The notes under the pieces were generated by a model. The model worked only from the letters and a program-made list of their open reading frames with translations. It did no database searches and was not told where the DNA came from. 64,000 bases of DNA, taken from the NCBI GenBank assembly GCA_938084685.1, contig CALKGE010000001.1:62001-126000 (forward strand), read 5' to 3'. Below, one piece after another: positions 8,241 through 16,199 of this stretch (the stretch's first letter is position 1; the number at the start of each line of letters is the position of its first letter). The position numbers were made by a program, and so were the translations under genes. The stretch is from an uncultured Pirellulaceae bacterium. Lineage in GTDB: Bacteria; Planctomycetota; Planctomycetia; Pirellulales; Pirellulaceae.

Positions 8241-10241
8241 TTGGACTTGATTGCAAATTTTATCGATCAGCATCAATACATGATCTATCTGATCTGTGTA
8301 CCGGTACTCGGTATTTCAGCTCAGTGGCTTGCTTGGCGTCTGCGCCTGCCTTCCATTCTTTTACTGCTTGGATTTGGAATCCTGCTTGGACAGGCGATTA
8401 CTCCGACCGACGTAATCAAAAATCTTCCCCGCATCGATTCCTTGCCAGCCACCTCGAACACGATTGAACAGCACAGCGAAGGGGTGTCTCCTGCCGTCAG
8501 TGCCGACAGTACTCAAAACCCTTCGCATCAACACGCGCTGTTGCACGATGGGGACATCGACGTCAATGCGCTGCTGCTGCCACTCATTTCTTTCTGTGTG
8601 GCCATCATTCTGTTTGAAGGCGGGTTAACACTCCGCTTCGGCGAGCTGAAAGAAGCAGGTGGCGCAACCATTAGATTGTGTACGATCGGAGCCGGTGTGA
8701 CCTGGCTGCTATCGAGCATTGCCGTCTACTACATTGCTGGTTTTGAAAGTTGGCAGTTATCTGCTCTCGTTGGTGCCTTCATGGTTGTTACTGGGCCAAC
8801 GGTCGTCATTCCTCTGCTACGGCACATCCACCCATCAAAAAAAATGGGGTCGATCGCAAAATGGGAAGGGATCATCATTGACCCTATCGGAGCAGTTCTG
8901 GCCGTTTTGGTATTCGAATTTATTCGTAATTTTGACCAGGAAGAACCGTTCTTTGAAGTCATTGTGGCCTTGTTGATTACGATTACCACGGGATTGGTCA
9001 TCGCCTATATCTCTTCAAAGCTACTCCTCCTGTTCACTCGCAAATACTGGATCCCTGACTACCTGCATGGCGTAGTATTCCTGGCGGTTGCTCTGGGAAC
9101 ATTCGGGATTTCCAATCTGATTCAGGAAGAATCGGGACTGTTAACTGTAACCGTGCTGGGGATCCTGCTGGTGAATCAGAAAGAAGTTGCCATTCATCAC
9201 ATTATTGAATTCAAAGAACATCTCGGTGTCTTTCTTATTTCCAGCCTGTTTATTGTGCTTGGCTCCAATTTCGATCTGGCACAGATTCCGGAAGTTGGTT
9301 GGCAAGGCCTTGGTTTTCTGACCGTGATGATCATTGTGGTCCGCCCTGCCAGTGTATTCATATCGACTATCAAATCTGATCTCTCTTTCAAGGAAAAAAT
9401 CTTCCTCTCCTTTCTCGCCCCACGCGGGATTGTGGCGGCTGCGGTCGCGAGTGTTTTTGCGTTGGAGCTGGGCCATGTCGAAGGGATGGACCAGGCGTTA
9501 GTCGATAAGATTGTCCCGCTTACTTTTATCCTGATCGTAGGTACTGTGGCTGTTTATGGGTTGGGAGCCGCACCGTTGGCTAAATTTTTGGGGCTCAGTG
9601 AAACCAATCCCCAGGGAATCCTGTTTGCTGGCGCGGATCAGTGGGCACGAAACCTGGCAGTCGCTTTACAACAGACCGGCCAGAACGTACTAATGCTGGA
9701 CACTAGTTTCAATAATTGGAGTCAGTGTCGGATGGTGGGCATTCCGGCAGAATGTGCCAGCGTTCTTTCAGATTATGTCCAGGAAGAACTTGATTTGAGT
9801 GGGATTGGACGCATTATGGCTGTCACACCCAATGACGAAGTCAATGCGTTAGCCATGCAGGAGTTTTCCAGTATCTTTGGCCGTCAAAATATTTATCGTA
9901 TGGCTCCCTGGGATTTCAAAAAGGGCCGACGCTCCAGCGAAGGAGGCCACGCTGCCGGTCGTTGGATCTGTCACCCTCAGGTCACACACAACCTCATGCG
10001 GCAGCAGGTGCGAGATGGTGGTACGTTCAAAGTGACGCGCATCAGCGATGAATTCACCTACGAACAGTTTATGGAACATAACGGTGCAAACTGTATCCTC
10101 TTCTTCACCATAGACTCCAATAACAACTTGAATATCAATACCGTCGAGGATCCACTCAAGGTCAAGTCGGGCGATACCATCGTGGCATTTGTCCCCGGTT
10201 CCGAACTTGGTTTCAATCCCAATAGCATTGAAGAATCATAG
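8241..10241 (+). CDS. CPA1-type Na+/H+ (cation:proton) antiporter with C-terminal nucleotide-binding-like domain
   Basis: A 666-residue membrane protein. The N-terminal ~450 residues hold about twelve hydrophobic helices with CPA1 features: GAFMVVTGPTVVIPLLRHI, the ion-binding-type helix GIIIDPIGAVLAVLVFE, and FLAPRGIVAAAVASVFAL. Between the second and third helices lies a polar insert of ~50 residues (roughly 55-105). From about residue 460 a soluble domain begins ILFAGADQWARNLAVALQQTGQ, a TrkA-N/RCK-like Rossmann arrangement that in other transporters senses NAD(H) or nucleotides; the glycine motif is imperfect. The expected role is exchange of Na+ or K+ for protons. TTG at 8241 is supported by GTGAGG seven bases upstream. 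Confidence 0.9.
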   Translation: MDLIANFIDQHQYMIYLICVPVLGISAQWLAWRLRLPSILLLLGFGILLGQAITPTDVIKNLPRIDSLPATSNTIEQHSEGVSPAVSADSTQNPSHQHALLHDGDIDVNALLLPLISFCVAIILFEGGLTLRFGELKEAGGATIRLCTIGAGVTWLLSSIAVYYIAGFESWQLSALVGAFMVVTGPTVVIPLLRHIHPSKKMGSIAKWEGIIIDPIGAVLAVLVFEFIRNFDQEEPFFEVIVALLITITTGLVIAYISSKLLLLFTRKYWIPDYLHGVVFLAVALGTFGISNLIQEESGLLTVTVLGILLVNQKEVAIHHIIEFKEHLGVFLISSLFIVLGSNFDLAQIPEVGWQGLGFLTVMIIVVRPASVFISTIKSDLSFKEKIFLSFLAPRGIVAAAVASVFALELGHVEGMDQALVDKIVPLTFILIVGTVAVYGLGAAPLAKFLGLSETNPQGILFAGADQWARNLAVALQQTGQNVLMLDTSFNNWSQCRMVGIPAECASVLSDYVQEELDLSGIGRIMAVTPNDEVNALAMQEFSSIFGRQNIYRMAPWDFKKGRRSSEGGHAAGRWICHPQVTHNLMRQQVRDGGTFKVTRISDEFTYEQFMEHNGANCILFFTIDSNNNLNINTVEDPLKVKSGDTIVAFVPGSELGFNPNSIEES

Positions 10242-10379
10242 GCAACCATTTCGGCCAATCCAGCCTCTGAACGATGACTGGATCGAGCTCGTCCAGTCTG
10301 ATTCGAGATATCGCCAACCGGTGGAATGTTCTACAATGGCGGGCAAACACTTTCTTTCTCTTTCGCGAACAGGTGCGAT

Positions 10380-13300
10380 ATGTTTACGGTAAACTGGATT
10401 GCCAAAATTCTGCCGCTTGCAGTCTTCACAAGTATTTCTCTGATGGCTGGCTGTGGTTCCGATCAACAGACTGCAGATAATGAAGACTCGGGGTTCGTAG
10501 TAGTTAACGAAGACGATCATGCCAACAAAATCACCGTCCCGGTCGCTCCGAAACCGCAAACAGAGGAGCAACCAGCTGTCGAACCTGTACCCCAGCCGTC
10601 TCCAACGACAGAAGAAAATGCTGCACCGCCGACCAATGAACGACCAACTTTCATCGCCCTGCTGGCTAATACTCTGGGAGAACCTGTTCCGACGGCTGAA
10701 TCTTCTGTAGAAACACTGCAAAAATTCATCACCATCCTCAATGAACAACCTCAGCGTGCTCAAAATCAGCAGCAGCACCTGCAGTTACTTCAGGCCATCA
10801 CGCCAGACGTAATTAGTCTCTGTGACATGTTGCTCGCGAAAGACAACCTGACGCAAACAGAAAAGCTCTTTACCTACAACACCAAATACAACGCACTCAC
10901 CCAGGCTCTCCGGATCGGTGACCGAAAAGCGCTTGCCTTGCTCGGCCAACTCACAGCCACCATGTCAGCCGATAAGGATGAACTGGTCGCGCGAAATGGC
11001 AAACTACTCGGACTCCAAACCGCCACCCAAAAACGTCTTTTTGACGCCCAGGGTGCCGGCAATCTCTCGACAGCGATTGATGCGATCGGTCGAGATATTG
11101 AGCCTTGGCTTGAGGGCTATACGGATAGCCAGGAAGTCTTCGCCGTCCTTCAGGGAATCGGCCTGAGAATCCAGCAAATGGATGCCGAAAAAGGAAATGA
11201 CCTGTTACAGTCCATTGCTGAATCCTTCAAGGAAAGCACAGATGCATCCATCGCCTTGGAAGCTCGCGCAACGCTTGAACAACCGGCGATCGATGACTCC
11301 GGTGTCTTTCCAGCTGCCACCAATTACATCAACGCTCCGAACTCGGAAGAAAACAAAACGGCCTTAATCGAAGCGCTCGATAAAGTACTCAACAACCCTG
11401 ATCGCGGAATCGGAACACTTCGTATATTGCTGGATATCCTTCAGAGTATCAAAGACGACGAAATCGCCTACATGGTGATCGATAAAACATCAGCTGCCTT
11501 TGCCGAGCTGGAAAATGAAGAACTGACTTCTCAGGCAAAACAACAACTGGAAAACCTGGTAGCGCAAAGACTGGCTGACCAACTCGAAATCCTCGAGAAA
11601 TTCCAGGCTTTGAAGACCAATCCTACAGATGACGCCAAAGCGGCGATCGTTTCGGCATACCAGCAGATGATCGAGCATCCCAGATTGAATGCCACTCTAC
11701 TGCTTTCCATGATGCCTTTTGTGGAAATGCTTGCTGATATAGACAAAGAAGCGACTTCTCAGATCAAGGACCTTTCGCTGCAGGCAGCGGAATCGTTACT
11801 CGATGACGAGCAAAAAGGCTTCCTCACCGACAGTCTCACAAAGATCGTCAATCGAGCCAACCTGCCGGGCACTACCATGGCCTTACCAACCCGGACTCTT
11901 GATGGTGAACCATTCGACTGGGCTTCGCTACACGGTAATTATGTGGTGGTTGACTTCTGGGCAACCTGGTGCGGTCCCTGTCTGGCGGCCATTCCTCACA
12001 TGGAAGAACTGCAACAGAAATATGCCGATCAAAATTTGAAGTTCATTGGCTACAGCATCGATGCAGACCGGGAACAACTCAGAAACTTCCTTGCCGAACG
12101 AAAAGCGAATCAGCAGGAGCTCAAGTGGCCGGTGGTAATAGATGACTATGATGTCCCTGCTGACACACTTGACGCTGGCAACGCCGTCGAGCTCTCCTGG
12201 AACATGCCGTCCACCAAATACTGCGGTATTCAAGCCATACCAACCATGGTCCTGCTGGATCCCGACGGAAAGGTCATCAAACTCATTGAAGGCATTCAGG
12301 AGTTGCCAGCAGAGTTGGAAAAGATTTTTTCGGAAACAGAGGAGCCGTCGGACGAGCTATCTGATAAGCCAGAGACGACCGGTAGCAGCCAGCGGCTGGC
12401 AATTCCACCGCATTTTCAATTTGCGGTCCAGGCTCTCTTGCCTTCAATATCCGGCCAGACTGACGATGAATCAGACGAACCAAGCGATCTCCTTGAGGGT
12501 AATCCCTATCTGGCACCAGCAGATTTGGATCAACTGGAGTTAATCGATTATCTGTTCGACATGCAGGAGAAAGTTTCCGCTATCCGTCACCGTCCCGGAT
12601 TTGCCGAAGCGGTACTCGATGCTTCCAAACGACTTTTGGCTATGGATGCGTCAGATAAATTTCATATCATCGCGGCTGAAACCGCCTGTGAAGTCCTTCA
12701 TGAGCAAGCGGGGCTGGGCAACGAAGCACTGGATAAACTGCTGGTTACCTTTGTTGAATCACTTCGAGATGACCCGCGAGAAAAAATTAAAGGGCTGGTC
12801 GAATTCCACCAGGTGGAACGTCGGATACTGGACGTGGATGACCTGGAATGGAAAGAAATTGCTTCCATTCTGGAGGATACTCATACCTATCTGAAGGACA
12901 GAACACTACAAAAAGAACATCTCCGTATGGCCGTTGCTGTCGTCCATGCGATTAATCAGTCAGACGATTTTGAAATTCGAGCCGATCAGTATGAACGGTT
13001 CGGGAAGCTGTTCGCCGGCAGCGATTTCAAACGATTGGCCAACTACGGAAAGAGCATCGTTAAGGCTGCCAATAGCGGCCCTGGAGCGTCCGAGCTGGTG
13101 GGCAAAGAGCTTGAAATCACCGGCCTGACAGACTTTGGGCAGCCGATCGACTGGAAGGCGTATCGTGGCAAGGTCGTACTCATCGATTTCTGGGCAACCT
13201 GGTGTGGTCCCTGTCGAGCTGAGATCCCAAATATCAAAGCCATCCACAAAGAACTGCCTCGTGAGCAGTTCGATGTCGTCGCTGTTAATCTGGATCGTGA

Positions 13301-13511
13301 TGAAGAGGCGCTCAGCACTTTCCTGAAAGACAATCCCTTGCCGTGGACCAATGTCATTGGTAAAGATGCGTTTGCCGTGGCAGAAAAATACGGTATCACT
13401 GCCTTGCCCACCATGATGGCGGTTGGGCCAGACGGAAAGATACTGGCAGTCGCTCACCGCGTGGAAGCTTTAAAGCCGATCATTGCCAAGGCCATTAAAG
13501 AATTGCCATAG
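10380..13511 (+). CDS. Large lipoprotein with two TlpA/ResA-type thioredoxin domains
   Basis: About 1043 residues. The start at ATG 10380 is preferred (CAGGTG upstream) over the track start at 10326 because it places a short lipoprotein signal peptide with lipobox LMAGC about residue 24 at the N-terminus. A low-complexity Pro/Glu linker follows, then helical sequence. Two separate thioredoxin-like domains each contain DFWATWCGPC: the first active site near residue 530, the second near 941, the second at the C-terminal end. Between them is ~300 residues of helical, acidic sequence. Proteins of this family reduce disulfides outside the cytoplasm, for example in cytochrome c maturation; the window has several CxxCH cytochromes. 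Having two catalytic domains on one lipoprotein is unusual. Converges on ribBA with 14 bases between the stops. Confidence 0.9.
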   Translation: MFTVNWIAKILPLAVFTSISLMAGCGSDQQTADNEDSGFVVVNEDDHANKITVPVAPKPQTEEQPAVEPVPQPSPTTEENAAPPTNERPTFIALLANTLGEPVPTAESSVETLQKFITILNEQPQRAQNQQQHLQLLQAITPDVISLCDMLLAKDNLTQTEKLFTYNTKYNALTQALRIGDRKALALLGQLTATMSADKDELVARNGKLLGLQTATQKRLFDAQGAGNLSTAIDAIGRDIEPWLEGYTDSQEVFAVLQGIGLRIQQMDAEKGNDLLQSIAESFKESTDASIALEARATLEQPAIDDSGVFPAATNYINAPNSEENKTALIEALDKVLNNPDRGIGTLRILLDILQSIKDDEIAYMVIDKTSAAFAELENEELTSQAKQQLENLVAQRLADQLEILEKFQALKTNPTDDAKAAIVSAYQQMIEHPRLNATLLLSMMPFVEMLADIDKEATSQIKDLSLQAAESLLDDEQKGFLTDSLTKIVNRANLPGTTMALPTRTLDGEPFDWASLHGNYVVVDFWATWCGPCLAAIPHMEELQQKYADQNLKFIGYSIDADREQLRNFLAERKANQQELKWPVVIDDYDVPADTLDAGNAVELSWNMPSTKYCGIQAIPTMVLLDPDGKVIKLIEGIQELPAELEKIFSETEEPSDELSDKPETTGSSQRLAIPPHFQFAVQALLPSISGQTDDESDEPSDLLEGNPYLAPADLDQLELIDYLFDMQEKVSAIRHRPGFAEAVLDASKRLLAMDASDKFHIIAAETACEVLHEQAGLGNEALDKLLVTFVESLRDDPREKIKGLVEFHQVERRILDVDDLEWKEIASILEDTHTYLKDRTLQKEHLRMAVAVVHAINQSDDFEIRADQYERFGKLFAGSDFKRLANYGKSIVKAANSGPGASELVGKELEITGLTDFGQPIDWKAYRGKVVLIDFWATWCGPCRAEIPNIKAIHKELPREQFDVVAVNLDRDEEALSTFLKDNPLPWTNVIGKDAFAVAEKYGITALPTMMAVGPDGKILAVAHRVEALKPIIAKAIKELP

Positions 13512-13525
13512 ATCGCTCTCGGCCT

Positions 13526-14734
13526 TTAGCGGGGTAAGTTGTGCCCCATTTTGTCGCGTTTGGTTTCCAGATACTTTTCGTTGTGCTCATTCGCATCACT
13601 CACGATCGGTACCTGATCGACGACTTGCACGTTGTAACCTCGCAGGTTGAACGCTTCGATCTTTTTGGGATTATTCGTTAGCAGACGTAATTTCGTCAGC
13701 CCCAGATCTTTGAGAATCTGCAGTCCAACTCCGTAGTCCCGCATGTCCGCCGCATGTCCCAGAGCATGATTGGCTTCAACCGTGTCCATCCCCTGTTCCT
13801 GAAGCGAATAAGCTTTCACTTTTTCTGCCAGTCCAATACCACGACCTTCCTGCGGAAGATAAACAACGGCTCCGCAACCATTGCGACTGATCATTTCAAG
13901 GGCCATATGAAGTTGATCTCCACAGTCACAACGAAGGCTGGTGAGCACGTCACCGGTGAAGCAACTGGAGTGCATACGTACTAGCGGAGCGTCATCGCAG
14001 TTACTCAGGTCCCCCATGTGAATCACCACAGGCTCCAGATCTTCGAAGTCCACGCTGTAAACAACAATATCAAAGTCGCCGTACCTGGTCGGTAGTTTGG
14101 CCTCTGCCGTTCGATGAACCAGCTTTTCACTCACTCGTCGATGTGCAATCAACTGTTCGATTGAAATGATTTGGAGGTTTTGTTTGCTTGCCAGCTTCAG
14201 CAGGTCTTCACGCGAAGCACGATTTCCGGTTTCATCAAGAATTTCACAAAGCACGGCCGCTGGTTGCAGGCCTGCCATTCTCACCAGATCGACACTTGCC
14301 TCGGTATGACCGGCACGCCGCAGAACTCCACCCTGTTTTGCTACCAACAGATGAACATGGCCTGGTCGGACAAAATCCTGTGGACCACTGTTCGGATCCG
14401 CAATCGTCCTGACCGTTAAACAGCGCTCGTCAGCCGTCACCCCAGTTCGACACTGAACGTGATCCAGAGGTGTCATGAAGGCGGTACCGAGCTTCGAGTT
14501 ATTAGCGTCTACCAGTGGAGCCAGTTCGAGTCGTTCCGCCGTGTCTGGAAGGACTGAAAGACAGAAGTCACCTCGTCCACTCAATACCAGGTTCATCGTC
14601 TCGGGTGTCGCTTTTTCGGCAGCGCAGATGAAATCACCCTCGTTTTCACGGTCTTCCGCATCAACGACGATGACTACTTCGCCGCGAGCAATGGCGTCAA
14701 CGGCTTGTTGTACAGTCGAAAACTCTGGATTCAT
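13526..14734 (-). CDS. ribBA: Bifunctional 3,4-dihydroxy-2-butanone 4-phosphate synthase / GTP cyclohydrolase II
   Basis: A 402-residue fusion for the first steps of riboflavin synthesis. The N-terminal RibB half has VVDAEDRENEGDFICAAE (residues ~23-40) and the RRAGHTEASVDLVRMAGL block, both needed for converting ribulose 5-phosphate. The C-terminal RibA half has the zinc site SSCFTGDVLTSLRCDCGDQ and PQEGRGIGLAEKVKAY, which act on GTP. Length and domain order are standard. It stands alone; no FMN riboswitch was recognised in the 219 bases upstream. Confidence 0.96.
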   Translation of the reverse strand: MNPEFSTVQQAVDAIARGEVVIVVDAEDRENEGDFICAAEKATPETMNLVLSGRGDFCLSVLPDTAERLELAPLVDANNSKLGTAFMTPLDHVQCRTGVTADERCLTVRTIADPNSGPQDFVRPGHVHLLVAKQGGVLRRAGHTEASVDLVRMAGLQPAAVLCEILDETGNRASREDLLKLASKQNLQIISIEQLIAHRRVSEKLVHRTAEAKLPTRYGDFDIVVYSVDFEDLEPVVIHMGDLSNCDDAPLVRMHSSCFTGDVLTSLRCDCGDQLHMALEMISRNGCGAVVYLPQEGRGIGLAEKVKAYSLQEQGMDTVEANHALGHAADMRDYGVGLQILKDLGLTKLRLLTNNPKKIEAFNLRGYNVQVVDQVPIVSDANEHNEKYLETKRDKMGHNLPR

Positions 14735-14953
14735 TTCCTGACTTTTCCTTCATGGGTAAACTCGTATTCGGCCCTGCAATGTAATTTGGCCGTAACTCTG
14801 CCTCTATGCAAATTATAGACCTCGGTCGACTCTTTGCTGAGGGGCTAATATGTAGAATAATGAGAAGCAATTGGTGACCATGCGTGGAGTTCCGATTATT
14901 CCTAATACACGGGGAATACTCTCCCCAACCGAAGAAACGTCAGCTGTTTCAAA

Positions 14954-15766
14954 ATGCTTAAACGTGAAGAATACATCGAACAGGCCTACTTTTTTCAAAC
15001 GGTCGGTCTGCGCCTGCCACAACGTATTCCTCTGCAGGATGTCATTCAACAGGTTCGCGATGAAGTACTGGCAACAACCAAACTTCCGCTGGCTCTGGAT
15101 TACATGCTCTCCGAGCTCTGTCATAGCGGCACGCTCCATCCGGCGATGCAACAATTGGGGCATTATTTCACTCCCTTTCAAACCTACCTGATGACCGAAG
15201 CCGAAAGCGATGAAGGGAAATTTGATCTGAGAACCGCTGTGGAGGTGCTTAAGAGCGAAGCTGAGTATCGTGCAGAATCGCCCACCAGAACCGGGCTCTT
15301 CATGTACCAACTCGAATGTCTGTGCCACAATCGACTCAAATATGACACCGGGCTGAAAGCTATCAGCGAAGATCCTATTTATGATCAGGACTGGAAAGAT
15401 TGGATCCTGGTGGTACGGCGACAGATAGGGATCGTTGATTTAGCGGACCTGATCTATATCAGAAGCTGGCACCTGGCCAATCGGCAGAACGGCCACGCGG
15501 AACCCGAGCAGGCAATGCTGTTTGGTGAACAGGAAGGAAGAATTGCCTTGGCGAACCGCCAAAAGGAACCCATGTTTCTGTTCGCTGCGCTCCAAAGACA
15601 ACTTGGCTACCCCAAAGTGCCAAGACCCAAGCAGGAAGAAGAATCTGCCACTCGCCTGCTGCTGCTCGAACGCAAAGTCGATCAACTAACGCAAAGAATG
15701 AAGCTTATCGAAGACGATGCTCGCGACTCCGTCGACCTCTCAAAATTCTACAAAAAGCAGGACTAG
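14954..15766 (+). CDS. Conserved-looking hypothetical protein, 270 aa
   Basis: I do not recognise this family. The product is soluble, with no signal peptide or membrane helix, rich in charged residues, and mostly helical in appearance. It ends in a predicted coiled-coil stretch of ~35 residues (LLLLERKVDQLTQRMKLIEDD) and a short basic tail. A few cysteines (CHSG; ECLCHNR) do not form a convincing metal site. The ATG at 14954 follows a short A/T-rich leader without a clear Shine-Dalgarno site. The gene lies alone between divergent ribBA and the korAB leader. Coding is supported by its length and the absence of a competing frame. Confidence 0.7.
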   Translation: MLKREEYIEQAYFFQTVGLRLPQRIPLQDVIQQVRDEVLATTKLPLALDYMLSELCHSGTLHPAMQQLGHYFTPFQTYLMTEAESDEGKFDLRTAVEVLKSEAEYRAESPTRTGLFMYQLECLCHNRLKYDTGLKAISEDPIYDQDWKDWILVVRRQIGIVDLADLIYIRSWHLANRQNGHAEPEQAMLFGEQEGRIALANRQKEPMFLFAALQRQLGYPKVPRPKQEEESATRLLLLERKVDQLTQRMKLIEDDARDSVDLSKFYKKQD

Positions 15767-15936
15767 TCGCTAATCCCAGGCTCTCAAACCACTGCATTAG
15801 CCAGGCTAGTCCTGCAGCTCTGGTCACACGTCAGCCAGTGATCTGACGCGGCAAAAATCATTTAACAAAATCTCCCCAATTCTTTCTTTTCGGTAGTGTT
15901 AACAAATACCTTGGGGTGGTAAATTTCAATTAATGT

Positions 15937-15955
15937 GGTGTAAACTTTATACACC
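15937..15955. promoter_or_regulatory. Operator-like inverted repeat GGTGTA-N7-TACACC
   Basis: A perfect 6-bp dyad with a 7-base centre, lying just downstream of the possible korA -10 box, in a position suited to a dimeric regulator. The regulator is unknown. Confidence 0.4.
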
Positions 15956-15984
15956 TCTCAGGGGAGCAAAAGAGATTACTAAAT

Positions 15985-16012
15985 CAACGTCCTGGTACTA
16001 TCTCGGACGTTG
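15985..16012 (+). promoter_or_regulatory. Leader hairpin 1 upstream of korA
   Basis: CAACGTCC pairs perfectly with GGACGTTG around a 12-nt loop. No T-run follows, so it is not a simple terminator. Confidence 0.4.
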
Positions 16013-16050
16013 GAATTACAACAACAAGCATTAGATACGGTTATAGAATA

Positions 16051-16112
16051 CGGAGCGGAATTCAACTAACAGCCAACCTTCTGCATTTCAATTTGCAGCA
16101 TTAGTTGCTCCG
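16051..16112 (+). promoter_or_regulatory. Leader hairpin 2 (three-tier) upstream of korA
   Basis: CGGAGC (16051-16056) pairs with GCTCCG (16107-16112), AACTAA (16064-16069) with TTAGTT (16101-16106), and CTGCA (16081-16085) with TGCAG (16094-16098). Nested complementarity over 62 nt in a transcribed leader suggests a cis-acting RNA element. Confidence 0.45.
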
Positions 16113-16199
16113 TAACTTTACATTTGAAAGGACTATAGTCGGCGTTCCCCTTCCCCCCCTTTAACTCCATAGATTTATAGTTCTTACGATAAATATCCA

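Larger units (their letters stand above)
15767..16199 (+). other. Long structured leader region upstream of korA
   Basis: A 433-base gap without a gene. It holds a possible promoter (TTAACA 15899-15904, TAAATT 15920-15925, 15-base spacer), an operator-like inverted repeat (15937-15955), an 8-bp hairpin (15985-16012) and a larger multi-stem hairpin (16051-16112), all before the korA ATG at 16200. A pyrimidine-rich tract precedes the start instead of a Shine-Dalgarno site. Confidence 0.6.
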
